DNA from: Periconia sp. R9002
Lineage: Eukaryota > Ascomycota > Dothideomycetes > Pleosporales > Periconiaceae
Length of the DNA: 64,000 bases
Direction: 5' to 3'
Assembly: GCA_023627715.1 (NCBI GenBank)
Contig: JAMAHW010000004.1
Coordinates: forward strand, 186,001 to 250,000
Both the position numbers and the translations under genes were made by a program. The notes beneath the pieces are model-generated. The model searched no databases and was not told the origin of the DNA. It worked only from the letters and a program-made list of their open reading frames with translations. Position 1 is the first letter of the stretch. The number at the start of each line of letters is the position of its first letter. Shown one piece after another: positions 23,383 to 34,573 of the stretch.

Positions 23383-25808
23383 TCATTGGAAATCAACGCT
23401 CTTACCACCTTTGGCCGCCTTGGCCTGCGCCCGCTCCGCTCTTCGTCTCCTCCGGTTCGAATCAAAGTTGCTACCCTCTGTTTCCCCACCACCATAAGAA
23501 CTACTCAGCAAGCTTCCTCCTGCTGCGGGGATGGGAGGTGGTGGTGGAAGGGGAATGTTCTGTCCAGCCGATACACTGGCTCCTGGAGGCGGCCCTGGAG
23601 GAGGTGGGGGGATCACAGGTTCAGGCATTGGTACCGGCGCTGCGTGGTGTGACATCTCTTCGGCCTGAGCTGCTTCCATGGCTTCCGTCCTTCGCCAGCG
23701 TTCCCTGTTTTCCGAGTTTCCAAGAGAGCTCGTGCTACCGGCCCTTGGTTTCTGTCTCTCTCTTTTCCTCGCTTCTCGCTCTGCAGCCGCCTCCTCTTCA
23801 TTCAGTCTCCTCAACGTCACATGTCGTCCGTCGTTATGCATCTTCACTTTGACGGAAACGGGCCGCGACGCAGAGCTATCATCCTTGCTACTACGACGTT
23901 GACTGTGATCCCTTCGAGATGGCGATCCGGTGGATAAGGCGCCTGCGGCTGCTCCAGCAGCTAGCTTTCCACTACCCCCATTACGATGTCGACGATGTCG
24001 GCCACCACCTCCTGAAACGTAAGCCTCGGAGCCAGAATCCGAAAGAACGCCATGAGCATCGCCCGAGGGTCGCACGGGGCGGACTGAGGGTCCTGCGGCA
24101 AGATCGGTCGTGCTCAGGGGCGGGTCGGGCCGCGCTGGGGCTGGAGTCATAGTAGTGGAGATGTCGTCGTCGGAAAAGATGGTTGATGGGGGGTGGTTCC
24201 GTCTAGGTGGAACACCATCTCCAGTGTACTTGCGCCTTGCACTGTTCTGGCGTGCAATTCGCTCCTCCTCAATATCTTGCTGTTTGACCGCTGCGACATG
24301 CTCATCTTCCTTCTTCTTCCTGCTCAATGAATACTTCAGATAGCCAAGCACGCCCATTGCAGCGATACCGTTACGGAGACCGTGTGACTCTTTTGGCCTG
24401 GGAGCATATTCTTCGGTAATGCTAGTTCGGCTGTCAAACGAATCGATAGAAGTGGCACTTCGGGTTGGCCGGTGACCCTGGCGTAGAGGACTTGCGCCCA
24501 TGGCAGCAGCTTGTGCAGCCTCTCTTTCCTCGACACGGCGCCAATGGTCCCTTCCGGGGGAAGCGGGAGGTCTCCCTTCTTCTAGTCTGCTCAAGTCTGT
24601 CTGGGTAACCTCAGACTGGCCGATAGGACGGCTATAACTAACATCACTTCCCGTCTCGGTTACCGCGTGCTTTTTCTTGCCACCGAACAAGGACTTGATA
24701 GCCATAATGCCCCCTGCTGCGGCCCCAGCACCAAGAAGACGATTTCCCCAGGTATTGTGCTTTTGACCGTGTCTATGCTTTTCCTCGACATAGGAATCGG
24801 TGATGTTGGAGCTGTAATGAGAACTCATGGCGTCGTGCCGCCCTCCACTCGGCCTTCTGCGACTGCCGCTTCGTGATCGAGATCGCCGTCTGAGAGCAGC
24901 CAACCCGGCGCCCGCAGCGCCCGCAGCCGCTATTGCTCCTAGGCCGCCGCCACCTCGATGGCTTCTAGAACGGTAAGAAGTATCAGTGCGTTCGGAAATA
25001 TACGTACCGCGGTCATCGAATGCCACCGATGGTTGATTGATGTACGAAAGAACGAAGTACGCGACCAAAAGGAAAAATCCCCAAATTGCGTAGAGGATGA
25101 AAAGTACCTTTGGTGAGCCGTAAAGAGTGAGGCCGAGGGCAACCTGTATAATTCCCAAGACGGCACTCAATCGGCCAATCCATTGATGGAGCTATCCATG
25201 GTCAGCATATGCATCAGCAAAGTACGTACTCATACACTGTCGACGTACCATCAGCTTGAGTGGAAGTTTGTATCGCTCTTTGCCCTTCTCTATTCTATGA
25301 ATGACACAACCCCCGAATGCTTGCAACAGCACCAGTGTATAGAGAGCCACACCAATTCCATGATGTGGGTTGGTCAAGGACCTCCTAAGGCCAACAGCTT
25401 GAAATCCGAGAGCAAAAAGCGCGGTCGAAAGGAACACCGTGAGTATCTGCAACCAAATATGAAGACGTAATGCCAGGCGCGGATTGCGATGGTAGAAGCG
25501 GGCGATGAATATTGCGGCTGGTACGATGGCAAGAAAGGTTATGGCGGCTAGAATGCCGTGCCCTAGTATAAGGCCGCGGTAGCCAACCATGTTACGAAAC
25601 CGATTCCCCATGCCTAACAGGTCAGTATGTAGTCTAGGCTATGATGGAGAAGAAGCCCACCATTATACTGTGTCGTCGCGAGGTTCAGTCCTTGCAAATT
25701 AGGAAGCAGGAAAGTATTTCTTTGAGAATCCCATGTCCCATCGCCCACATATAGAGTGTTGGAAGAATAGACACTACCACCTGGAGGCGACAAGCCAGAG
25801 TTCGACAT
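23383..25808 (-). CDS. Cytochrome b561/ferric-reductase-like membrane protein with long tail, 773 aa
   Basis: The N-terminal part is a cytochrome b561-type transmembrane electron-transfer domain. Exons are 25661-25808, 25249-25613 and 23383-25191, with introns of 47 and 57 nt (donors gtgggc and gtacgt). Five hydrophobic helices lie at about 63-90, 97-125, 134-155, 173-196 and 200-222. Candidate heme histidines are H68, H101, H133/H134 and H173, with H173 reconstituted across the second splice (LKLM-LHQWIG). From about 230 to the end is a hydrophilic tail of over 500 residues. It has Arg/Ser repeats, Gly/Ala stretches (LLGAGAAAGGIMAIKSLFGG), charged coiled-coil-like parts and polyproline near the C-terminus. 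The head suggests reduction of iron or ascorbate-linked electron transfer; the tail's role is unknown. Confidence 0.82.
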
Positions 25809-27077
25809 GATGAAGAGGTATGCAAAGCTCCTCTATGGATAGAATGATGTGTGAATCGCAATAAACTTTGTCTCGTAAATCAGGGTCGTTGTCAATGACG
25901 CAATGCTTCCAATGTGAGGGTATCCGTCTCGATGGTGATGAAATTCAGAAACGAAATTGAGAAATTGGAGAGCAAAAAGCAAAGCAGGAATGAAAGAACA
26001 AGTAGAGAGTCGTGACAATCGTGACAAGTGTAACAATAGTGAGGCTCGAGTCTGGCGTTGACAGTATCGGCGCGCGTGGTCAGACTTGAATGCGTTGGCG
26101 ATAGTGGGCTCAGCCTGGATTTGTCCAGAGCATGCCCGCCAGCGCGGACAGCTCGAATGTGAAGGCGGCAAATATAATGCGCGGAGCCGAGATGGTGTAG
26201 AACGAAAGGGTTGCTTTTGCACGACTATGTCGTTTTCTTTGGTGGCGTGCTTAAGACAGAGGGAGGGTTTGTTGCTGCTGGAGAGCTGCGAGGTGGAAAC
26301 CTGCAAGTCGTAGCTCCCTTGGGCTCTTGTTGACGGTTACATTGGTGGGGCAACGCGCACAGACGTGTGGCGGTGAAGTCGTGCAGCATCGTGGCCCAAT
26401 CAAAAAGGCCCATCTCCGAAACACCAAAACTTCCTCTTACGGTGACTGACTTGATTGGCACATGGGTTCATCACATCGAGTTTTTGTTTTAGCAAACATC
26501 ATCATCAGAAGAAACAATGGAAGAGGAGACGCAAATGCTTATGCAACGACATGGCACATAGGTTGTCCATCCGTCCGTTCCGTCCCACTATCCATCCATT
26601 CACCCATACACCGCTAACACCACGCTGTGAGAGAGGAAAAAAGAAGAGAAAAAAAAAGACATGAATGCGCAAGGAAATCAAAGGGGAAAAGAAGCACTAT
26701 TAATACATGGTGACTTCCACATCCAAGTAGAAAAGAAAAGACCAGTTGATGAGCCCATTAATATCGTCTCACCTTCCGCCACGAGAATCGAACAAATATT
26801 ACCAAATGAAGAAATCGACCGGCTGGAGCACCTCCACATGTTGAACACTCCATTCACTATACGACCCGGTCAACATCTTAAGAAGGGTATATGCGCAATC
26901 AGTTAGTATGCAGAGTCGCTCTAATGGATCCGCCGCGTTAACGGCAGCATAAAGTATATGTATGCAGTAAGTATATTCCCCATAAAGAATTGCAACGCCA
27001 AAATGCAGTGTCGATGATAGTCAGGCGGGAGCATCTTGATGTCGGTGAAAAGGTCCCCGAGTGAGTGGCACATTCCC
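25809..27077. other. Intergenic, upstream of the b561-like gene
   Basis: These 1.27 kb lie between two minus-strand genes. The small open frames on both strands are short, of biased composition and unlike any family I know. No gene is supported. Confidence 0.45.
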
Positions 27078-29597
27078 TTAGAAGATTCCGCGGCTGGCTT
27101 GACTGGCTCGACTTGGTGAAGTTCTGCTTCTCTCGTCCTCCTCCATGACATCACTTAGTCGTGTCGGATGGTGGTGTCTCATGCTCATCCAGTCGCTACC
27201 GTAATCAGATCCGCTGTAGTCGGGCGCGCTCGAGGTAGCAATGGGCTGATGCGTGGGTCCTGCGCTCGAAGTAGTAGCATACCGACTGGGGTCGGAAGCA
27301 GCCGTGCCATAGCGCTGCAGATGCTCAAGTTCTCGACGCCGAGCTTCCCGTACATCAAACTCATCTGATTCCTGTTGGCGGAGCGCGCGGAAGGGGATAC
27401 GATGCCCAGAGGCATCGAGAATATAGTTCCCATCTTCGTCAAGGGCGTACTCTTCTTCCCCTTCCGATGTCTCATCTCCATGTGACGCGACACCAGACAG
27501 CTCATCCTCTGGTAAACCTGTCACAGATTCTCGGTGCAGATAGGCCTCTGGCTGCTTGTAAAATGCTTCTGGCTGTGACGATGTAGGTTGCTGCAAGGCA
27601 GTTTGAGGTGCAGAGGTGGCGGTGCTCCGATGTGGATGCACAGGTGCTGGCACTTGCGAGGGATGGGATGAGCGCGATGCACTGGCCTGGTGAGATGACG
27701 AGGCCACAGCTCCTGACGGCACATAGGCGCCTTGCCCAACCATGGACACTTCAGGGTCATGCTGAGCATGGGCTCGGTGGCGACCTTCTGTAAAAGGATC
27801 AGTGTCGGTAGGCGATTGACCCTCCTCGTACGAATATTGTTGTTCGATGCTTTGACTTCCGCTGGTTCCTGCGTAAGGGTCATCGCCATGGGAGCGTTGA
27901 GAAACACTGCCATGCCTGCCCATTCCCTGAGCCATCGGCACGACTTGAACACCGCCTATTACAGTGGGTTGACCATCGCGAAGGGAAAAGGTGCGCTCGC
28001 GCTCTTCTTGCTCGCGCCGTCCCAGTTCTTCCCAAGCCCGCCGCGCCTCCTCTTTGGAAATTTGCAACTCTCGTCGCATTTCCTGCACCATGCGTTCTGC
28101 ATTCTTTTTCTCTGTGACCAGTTGATCAAATTCCGCGGCAGAGACCGTCCGCGCCTCTCGCTCTATTTTCAATTGATTTTCCAGTTGTGCTTCCCTTTCC
28201 TGAGCCCGCTCCTGCTCTTGTCTATGCTCGTAAAACCACCTCTGAAATTTACGTTCTGACGAAGCCCGAAGACGCTGTAACTCGACCACAGCATGAAACA
28301 AGTTGGCCCCAGCCGCTGAGAGATCGGTTATCTGCCGCGACATCTGCTGCCCAAGTGTTTCGCGGCGGAACTCGTCGGTATTCTGCTCTAATTTTCTTAT
28401 CCAGTACGACGTGAGCCCTTCCCAGTGTGACGAAAGTGTCTCCCATCGCTCAAACGCATGTGGAAATGTCGAGGTAGTGGATTGACGGGGTTGTCCAGAC
28501 TGCGATCCTGCAAAGGGTGCTGGTGGAGGAGCGGCTGTCGATGGTCCTGCCTGTGATGATCCAACGGGGGCCGATGGACGTCTCGAGTGTTGCGCAGGGG
28601 GCGGGCGCCGTGATTCACCAGTACTGCCGAGGGCGGCCGGTTGAACAGGCTGGGGCTGCCGCTGAGATTGTGAACTTGCTCTTGGTCTTCCCTGCTGTGC
28701 CCCTGATGCGGTATCCTGAGGCCGGCCCGAGGTAGGCAGGTCCGAAGGTGCCATAGACGTAGGCACAACCGTCTCTGGTTGCCTCGACGCGCCCATCGTG
28801 GGTGGGGGATAAGTGCCGTACCCACTGTCACCTGTTCCTCTGCTAGGCTGTATAGGCCGCTGGGTTGGTATATCTGCCGTCGCTAGGGGCACGCCTGCAA
28901 CGCCAGCAGCTTGGGCTCTTCGTTCCGCGCTTGCTCTTTCCTCGGCTTTTCGCTGTTCTTCGGCAGCACGTGCATCTGCCTCGGTCTGACGGCGGGCTTC
29001 TCGTTGACGGCGCTCGTTCATGATCATCTGGGGCGTTCGAATGTTGGGGCGATCCGACTGAGTAACTGGGACGGGACCGCCAGCTCGGGCGCCGCCATTG
29101 GCAGCACGGCCATTGCCCCCGAGATCAGCCATAGATGCGCTTTCTTCCGCCAAATCTGGTGTGAAGGGATGTGGTTGGCGCAGCGCTTCTTCGAGCACGA
29201 AGCGGATAGCAGACGCGGTCCGGCGCGAGATGCGGAGAGCAGGGTGGGGTTCTGAAGAACCGGTGTTCTCCAAGAGACGGGTCGGCTGTGGACTATCGGC
29301 GAAGTGGACTGCACGTTGCGGCAGCTGCGATGACGAGCCTACGGCAGGGCGCGTCTCTTGAAGATCGGGACTAGGAGGCGGGCTGGGAGCTGCGCTTCCT
29401 TGGCTCGACGGAGACGATGAGGATGCTCGCGAAAAGTTTTGGTGGGCGCGCAAGAAGTCTTCGGCAGCCTGCTGCTGGCGTTGCAACGATGATACAAAGG
29501 GTTGGTCGTGAAGGCGTCGGTCGTGATCGTGGGTCGCGTCAGAAACGGGGAGGGTAGATTGGTACAGGATGGGCGATGAGGGGAGCGAAGACGTCAA
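27078..29597 (-). CDS. Coiled-coil protein with unresolved start (up to 839 codons)
   Basis: I know no function for this protein. The open frame is continuous from just after a TAG (about 29620) to the stop at 27078. The first in-frame ATG is at 29130-29132, codon 156 of the frame, giving 684 aa. The preceding 155 codons nevertheless look coding (RISRRTASAIRFVLEEALRQ, VHFADSPQP). So either an upstream exon supplies the ATG or a TTG at 29597 is used. The coordinates cover the whole frame. The middle is Pro/Ser/Gln-rich. A conserved-looking segment (FERWETLSSHWEGLTSYWI) is followed by a strong coiled coil of about 110 residues and then GGVQVVPMAQG. The C-terminal third is Ser/Gln/His-rich with acidic patches. 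There is no signal peptide. Confidence 0.65.
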   Translation of the reverse strand: MTSSLPSSPILYQSTLPVSDATHDHDRRLHDQPFVSSLQRQQQAAEDFLRAHQNFSRASSSSPSSQGSAAPSPPPSPDLQETRPAVGSSSQLPQRAVHFADSPQPTRLLENTGSSEPHPALRISRRTASAIRFVLEEALRQPHPFTPDLAEESASMADLGGNGRAANGGARAGGPVPVTQSDRPNIRTPQMIMNERRQREARRQTEADARAAEEQRKAEERASAERRAQAAGVAGVPLATADIPTQRPIQPSRGTGDSGYGTYPPPTMGASRQPETVVPTSMAPSDLPTSGRPQDTASGAQQGRPRASSQSQRQPQPVQPAALGSTGESRRPPPAQHSRRPSAPVGSSQAGPSTAAPPPAPFAGSQSGQPRQSTTSTFPHAFERWETLSSHWEGLTSYWIRKLEQNTDEFRRETLGQQMSRQITDLSAAGANLFHAVVELQRLRASSERKFQRWFYEHRQEQERAQEREAQLENQLKIEREARTVSAAEFDQLVTEKKNAERMVQEMRRELQISKEEARRAWEELGRREQEERERTFSLRDGQPTVIGGVQVVPMAQGMGRHGSVSQRSHGDDPYAGTSGSQSIEQQYSYEEGQSPTDTDPFTEGRHRAHAQHDPEVSMVGQGAYVPSGAVASSSHQASASRSSHPSQVPAPVHPHRSTATSAPQTALQQPTSSQPEAFYKQPEAYLHRESVTGLPEDELSGVASHGDETSEGEEEYALDEDGNYILDASGHRIPFRALRQQESDEFDVREARRRELEHLQRYGTAASDPSRYATTSSAGPTHQPIATSSAPDYSGSDYGSDWMSMRHHHPTRLSDVMEEDERSRTSPSRASQASRGIF

Positions 29598-31629
29598 TTC
29601 GGCGGGCCCAGACTGCTACGCGCAATTGAGCACCGCCAGAAGGGAAAGACGCCCTCGGTGGATGATGGAGAGTATAATTTGGTTTGAGTAGGTGTGGTGA
29701 GGTTGGTTGGGCTGTGTGTGGCTCCGAAGTGGAGGGTGGACAAAGCTAGCGGGAGCGCTCACGGAATGCAGCAATGCCTGGTAGAGAGACTATCAGGAAT
29801 GACAGACTTTAGCAGGGGACAAGAGGCCTAGGGGTGGTTTGCTGGAGCAATGGCGATGGCAAAGAGAGGTGGTTGGGGGAGGCTGGTGATAGCGGCCGGG
29901 GGGCTGGGAGCCGACGTAGAGTTGAGGATTCACGCACCGCTTCGCAAACAAGAAACGCAGCACGATGCGCCAAACATGCTTCACCGACTCTTGCGGGGGG
30001 TGGGTACTGGATGTTTGGCGTCGGGTGGCCAAATGCCAACAGCGAGGCTCGTGTCGCAGTATGGGCGTGTCGCAGCGTCGAGGTGTCGTGGTGTTGGCTC
30101 CGATCAGGGCGCCAACGAGCAGAGCAGCGCAACGCAGACAGCCACAGCGGCTGTGCAAAGGGCCCTGAATGCAAAAGTAAAGGTACCTTATTGCGCGCGA
30201 GGGTCCTCAGAGTCCAATTGACGGATCCTTCAGTCGCGAGCCATGATACAGTGATAGACGCGCGGGAGGAGAGTCGTAGAGGGCGTGGGGCCGGGACGCT
30301 GCGTCCGGGTGCGGCTCCGTTATTACTGGCCAGGACGAAGCAGGCAAACAGGCCGGCAAGCAAGCAATCGACTGTGTGTTTAGGTCAGGGAGACGAGTGA
30401 GCGAGCGTGTTGTTGGTAGCCGTCGAGGCTAAAGCGAGAGAGACTCGAAGCAATGCATCATTGTGGATGGGTAGGATGCAAACGCAATGCGAAATCGATG
30501 CGCTGGCATGCGCACCCCCTTGCAACCACAGTAAGCCAAGGCCATTTCCAGGCTCACCACCGCTTCGATGGACCCCACGTCAGACCAGACCAGACGGGAC
30601 GAGAAGGGAAGAGACGACGTGCAAGAGCATCCAAGGGCTGCCATGGAATGCGGCTAGGCTGCTGCAAGACATTGATGTCATGATAGAAAGACGACGACAT
30701 ATCCTCAGGTACGCAGGTAGGTATGCGAGTGTCTCTGATGAGATGGATGGTCATGTAGGTGGGATGATGCCACCTCCATCGTTAAGTACCTACCTACCCA
30801 AGTATTCAATGAGAGACAAACCCCCCTTGCTCAATCAAAGCTACCAAGACCTTCTCGCCACCTGCCCAATCACTGTCGTTCCTACATGTCTCTGTTTATG
30901 CCCTTGTCTCTCGCATTTCTGGTTGCTTCAATACTCGACCCTTCGCCTCAACGTTTGCAAGAATGTGGCTACTGTACTGTTCAACGAGCTAGTTGTGATA
31001 TGGCGGGCGCAAAGTTAGCTACATTGATGTGCCGTATATGCGACCAGGGTGGTGACACAGTTATCATCTCCGCCACGTGGTGTCTCGATCACAGACCACT
31101 CTTTACCCGAAATTCAATCTCATTTTGTTCTGCTTGATTCTCTTAACCATGAAAACGTCCAGCATATGAACTGCTATTTATCCAGAAACATCAATCTGGT
31201 CAGAATAATCAATTCGCAACTTTTTTTTTGAGGTTTGAAATCATTCATATGGAACGCTTTGTAGGAAAGGCTCTTGAAAGGTACACGAGGAACTCTTTTT
31301 TTCTCTAAGCTACTCCAATCTTCGTCCTAGGTTGCCTGGCAAGTAGGATAAGATATTACACCTGCGACCATGGCATAGCTATGACAGTAATGGAGTCTTG
31401 TATCATGGACGAAAGAAAAAAAAAGTAAAGGGAAGACTGGCTACGTCTAAACTTCCCCTTTTCATGATTGTGGTACAAAGAAATGTTGCTCGAGGTACGT
31501 CATAAGAACATGTAGATATTTCGTCAAGATGAAATGTACCGTTCCCAGTCATAGCTACATAACTTTAAAGTTGTGCCGCTTTGGTCCGTCCAAAAGCAGC
31601 ACCCTCATTCCGTCAATCCCCCCCTGCAA
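29598..31629. other. Long leader region upstream of the coiled-coil gene
   Basis: No ATG exists on the minus strand between 29598 and about 29975, so the leader or first exon of the coiled-coil gene must start further up. Minus-strand sequence at 29980-30420 is C/T-rich like a leader and contains a five-codon upstream ORF (MARD, stop). A plus-strand open frame (30407-31018) is not convincing. Confidence 0.4.
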
Positions 31630-34573
31630 CTACAACGCTACAACGCCAATCACGAATACTACAAGCCCGCCGAAACCAAACTGCATTTGACCAGCAGCAG
31701 CGCCTTGGAATAATTGCGGCACGGGAATGGGCGCTGCCGTAGCTTGGTAACCGCTAGGTTGTTTTACCTGTGGTGCCAAAGTTCCCATCGCCGTTGCACG
31801 GTATGCAGACCCAGTACCGTTGATGGGTACTGTTGCTAGTGTCTGTGTAGTTGGGATAGGCGTCGTTGCTACCATCGTGCGGGGTTTCCCTGATTCCATA
31901 CTAGTTCCGAGCTTGCTGAAGACCTGAGAGTAGGGAGATGTAGATGCCTTGTCGTCTTTGACGCCGCTAACGGGGGGAACAAGCTCGGAGCTCGTAATAT
32001 GGGTCGGCAGAGACGGAGGCGCAAAAGGCGCGTTGACGGGCTTCGTGGGAGTGTTTGTTGGAGAAGTTGCTCCACCATCTGTGAGGCTACCAATAGGTTT
32101 GGAAGGCTTAGAACCGTAGGCGACGCTTGGTGATTTCTCACCACCATAACCACCGCCGACACCAAAAGATGATTTGGAACCGGGGATGCGGGTTGGTAAA
32201 GATGGAGGTGCAAAAGGCGCGTTGACAGGCTTCGTAAGAGTGACCGTCGTAGGTGTGGCGCCACATGCCGTGCAAATAGCCACGGTTTTTGTCCAGCCCG
32301 AGGGAATGTCGGGTTTGGATGTAGGCGTTGCGCAAGAAGTGCAGATTGTTTTCGTAATCGCCGTTGTGATGGTAGTTAAACCAGTAGGGCAAACGTCTAC
32401 AAAGGTCGCTGGGAAGTGGACAGTCAGTCTTTATAATGTATCGTTGTATTTATATGGAAAAAACTTACTTGTGTACACGGTGGTCGCAGGAGTAGTCGCG
32501 GATGAAACAGTTTGACTAGCTTTGTTGGTTACGGAGCTGGAGGGCACGATAGTACCCGGTCGAATAGTCTCATACGCAGAAATGCGGCTAGGCTGGACGG
32601 TTCTAGAAGAAGTCGTGGTAGCTTGCCCATATCCTGCGGTTGAGACAGTTGCATTGGCGTAGGTACCGTGCGTGGAATGAACGGGATGCGACGAAGCTTC
32701 GTATGACCCAGCAGCACCGGAGATCCCTGTATATATAGGTCGGGTGATGGAGCTACCAGTTGATAAAGGACTAATAACCGTAGAATAACCAGAGCCTCTC
32801 AACAAAGTAGAATTATTCGTCTTATAGACTGTGGAGCTCGACCCATTGACGGTAGGGAACGGTGTAGTGACAGCAATGTCTGAGATGGTGCCAGTGGGTC
32901 CAAACACCGAGGTAGAGTTGCCTTTGATCGGGTAAGGCGCGGTAGTCGGAGACAAGCCACCTGTGCTGAGGATGATGCTTTGCTGCGTGCCTGTAGCGCC
33001 TGCAGTGGCAGTTGAATTTATGATGGTGGGGAATAGGGGAGAGCTTGAGGACAAGCTTCCGGTGCTCAGGCTAATGCCTGTGGGGCCAGGAACAATAGTA
33101 GAGTTTCTTCCTGTAGGAAAGGGTGGAGAAACTGAAGGTGTAGCAGAGGCGATGCTGGATCCAAGAGTAGTGAGATTCATGGAAGCTGTGCTATATGATG
33201 AGCTTGAAATGATCGGAACGCTACTTGAGGAGGACGAAGTAAAGCCACATTGTCCAAACATCGATTGACATCCTTCTGAAACTAGGCAGTATATGGATGT
33301 TTGGCCACAATATCCATATGCAGAACAGCAGCTGCCGAAGCTGGACCCGGCGCATGTGTATCCAGCTTTAGGACCACAGGTACCGTCTGGGCTGATCGCA
33401 GTGGGGGATGGGATGGCGCTGCTGGTGGAAGATGGCAGGGCAGATGCAATGCTTGGGCAGATTTCGTTTTTGAATGTGCCATCGAGAATATTACGGATGT
33501 AAGAAGAGTAGGGCTTGCCACAGATGGGGTTGCGGATACTGTGCATGACTTCCCAAAGCATAACACCGCCAAACCGGGCGGGATAGGCAGCTCTGTATGT
33601 ATTGACCAACTTCTCTGCTTCGGTAGGAGTGAGATAGGAGGTGGGGTCGCTTGGTGCCGCGGCAGAGCTGGCTGCCATTCCCAGGTAAATCTTTGCATTC
33701 GGGTTCGCCGAGTTTTCGTCCAACCATTTGACCCATGCAGCAAATGTGAAGTCTGTGGTATCTCTTCCAAGACCCTCATATCCGCGGCGTGCGTTGCACT
33801 GAGCAGTGTTGTAGAATTGAACGAAAAGAAAATCAAAATGCGATCTCTCAATTGCGTACGCCAATCTTGAATCGGGGACGATACACTGAGGAGCCCCAGA
33901 GATGTAGTATTCGCCGCCGGATGAAGCATAGTTTGACCTCAGTCTGTTGACGAAATGGTCGTAATTGATATACTGATACTCATTGGAGGCCGCGCCCTCG
34001 ATCCACGCTTCGAGATCGAGATCAAAGCCGTCTACAGAAACGTCTCCAAATGGACGAGGCTTTCCGGCTTTTTTCCATTCCGAGGTCAAGGGCCCAAATG
34101 CTCCCCAAAGGAAATCGGCAAAATATTCAGCTGCCTCTTGAGATGGCAGAGAATAGTTGGTGGGGACTCCTCCGCCGAGGGACACAAAGACCTTCTTCCC
34201 ATTCTCGTGGCACTTCTGGATGCCGGGACCGATCAAAGGGCAATTGGAACTGAGTTTGGTTCTGGTTCCGTTTAGAGAGTACCACTCTGGTTCACAGGCA
34301 TTGGCTGGAGCGAGTTAGATACAGCATGAAGTAACGAGAAAGGTATCACTTGCCGAAGTTATTTCCGGGGTAGTCTCCCACGGCGGTAGGGAATTCGTTG
34401 ATAAAAGCGAGATTGACTATGTCAACACTTTCGTCACTGCACACTTCAGGAAGCGTGATTTGGGCATCTCCTTGGCCCCAATAGACTGCGACGTTTGAGC
34501 TGGATTGAGCATTGAAGTCTGCAGAAACGGCGGCTGCTAGTATGGCAGCAAGGCCGAGTGAGCGTGTAAACAT
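31630..34573 (-). CDS. GH18 chitinase with CBM18 and GPI-type C-terminus, 944 aa
   Basis: This is a secreted or cell-wall endochitinase hydrolysing beta-1,4-GlcNAc polymers. Exons are 34354-34573, 32469-34304 and 31630-32408. A signal peptide (about 1-18, LGLAAILAAAVSA) is followed by a GH18 domain (about 28-345) with VAVYWGQ and the catalytic motif DGFDLDLE (D165, D168, D170, acid E172). FVQFYN and GGVMLWE are also present. A CBM18 chitin-binding module follows, with cysteines from C383 to C426 (GSCCSAYGYCG). The rest is a Ser/Thr-rich stalk, a Cys-containing segment (VCPTGLTTITT, CTSCATP) and two copies of KPVNAPFAPPSLPT. The hydrophobic end (GFGGLVVFVIGVVAL) suggests GPI attachment. The first intron (34305-34353, 49 nt) fits only as GC-AG; the second (32409-32468) is GT-AG. 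Class III, like yeast Cts1. Confidence 0.93.

Noticed and set aside
30407..31018. 203-codon plus-strand frame
   Set aside because: Low-quality composition, in a region that looks like leader or promoter for the minus-strand gene.
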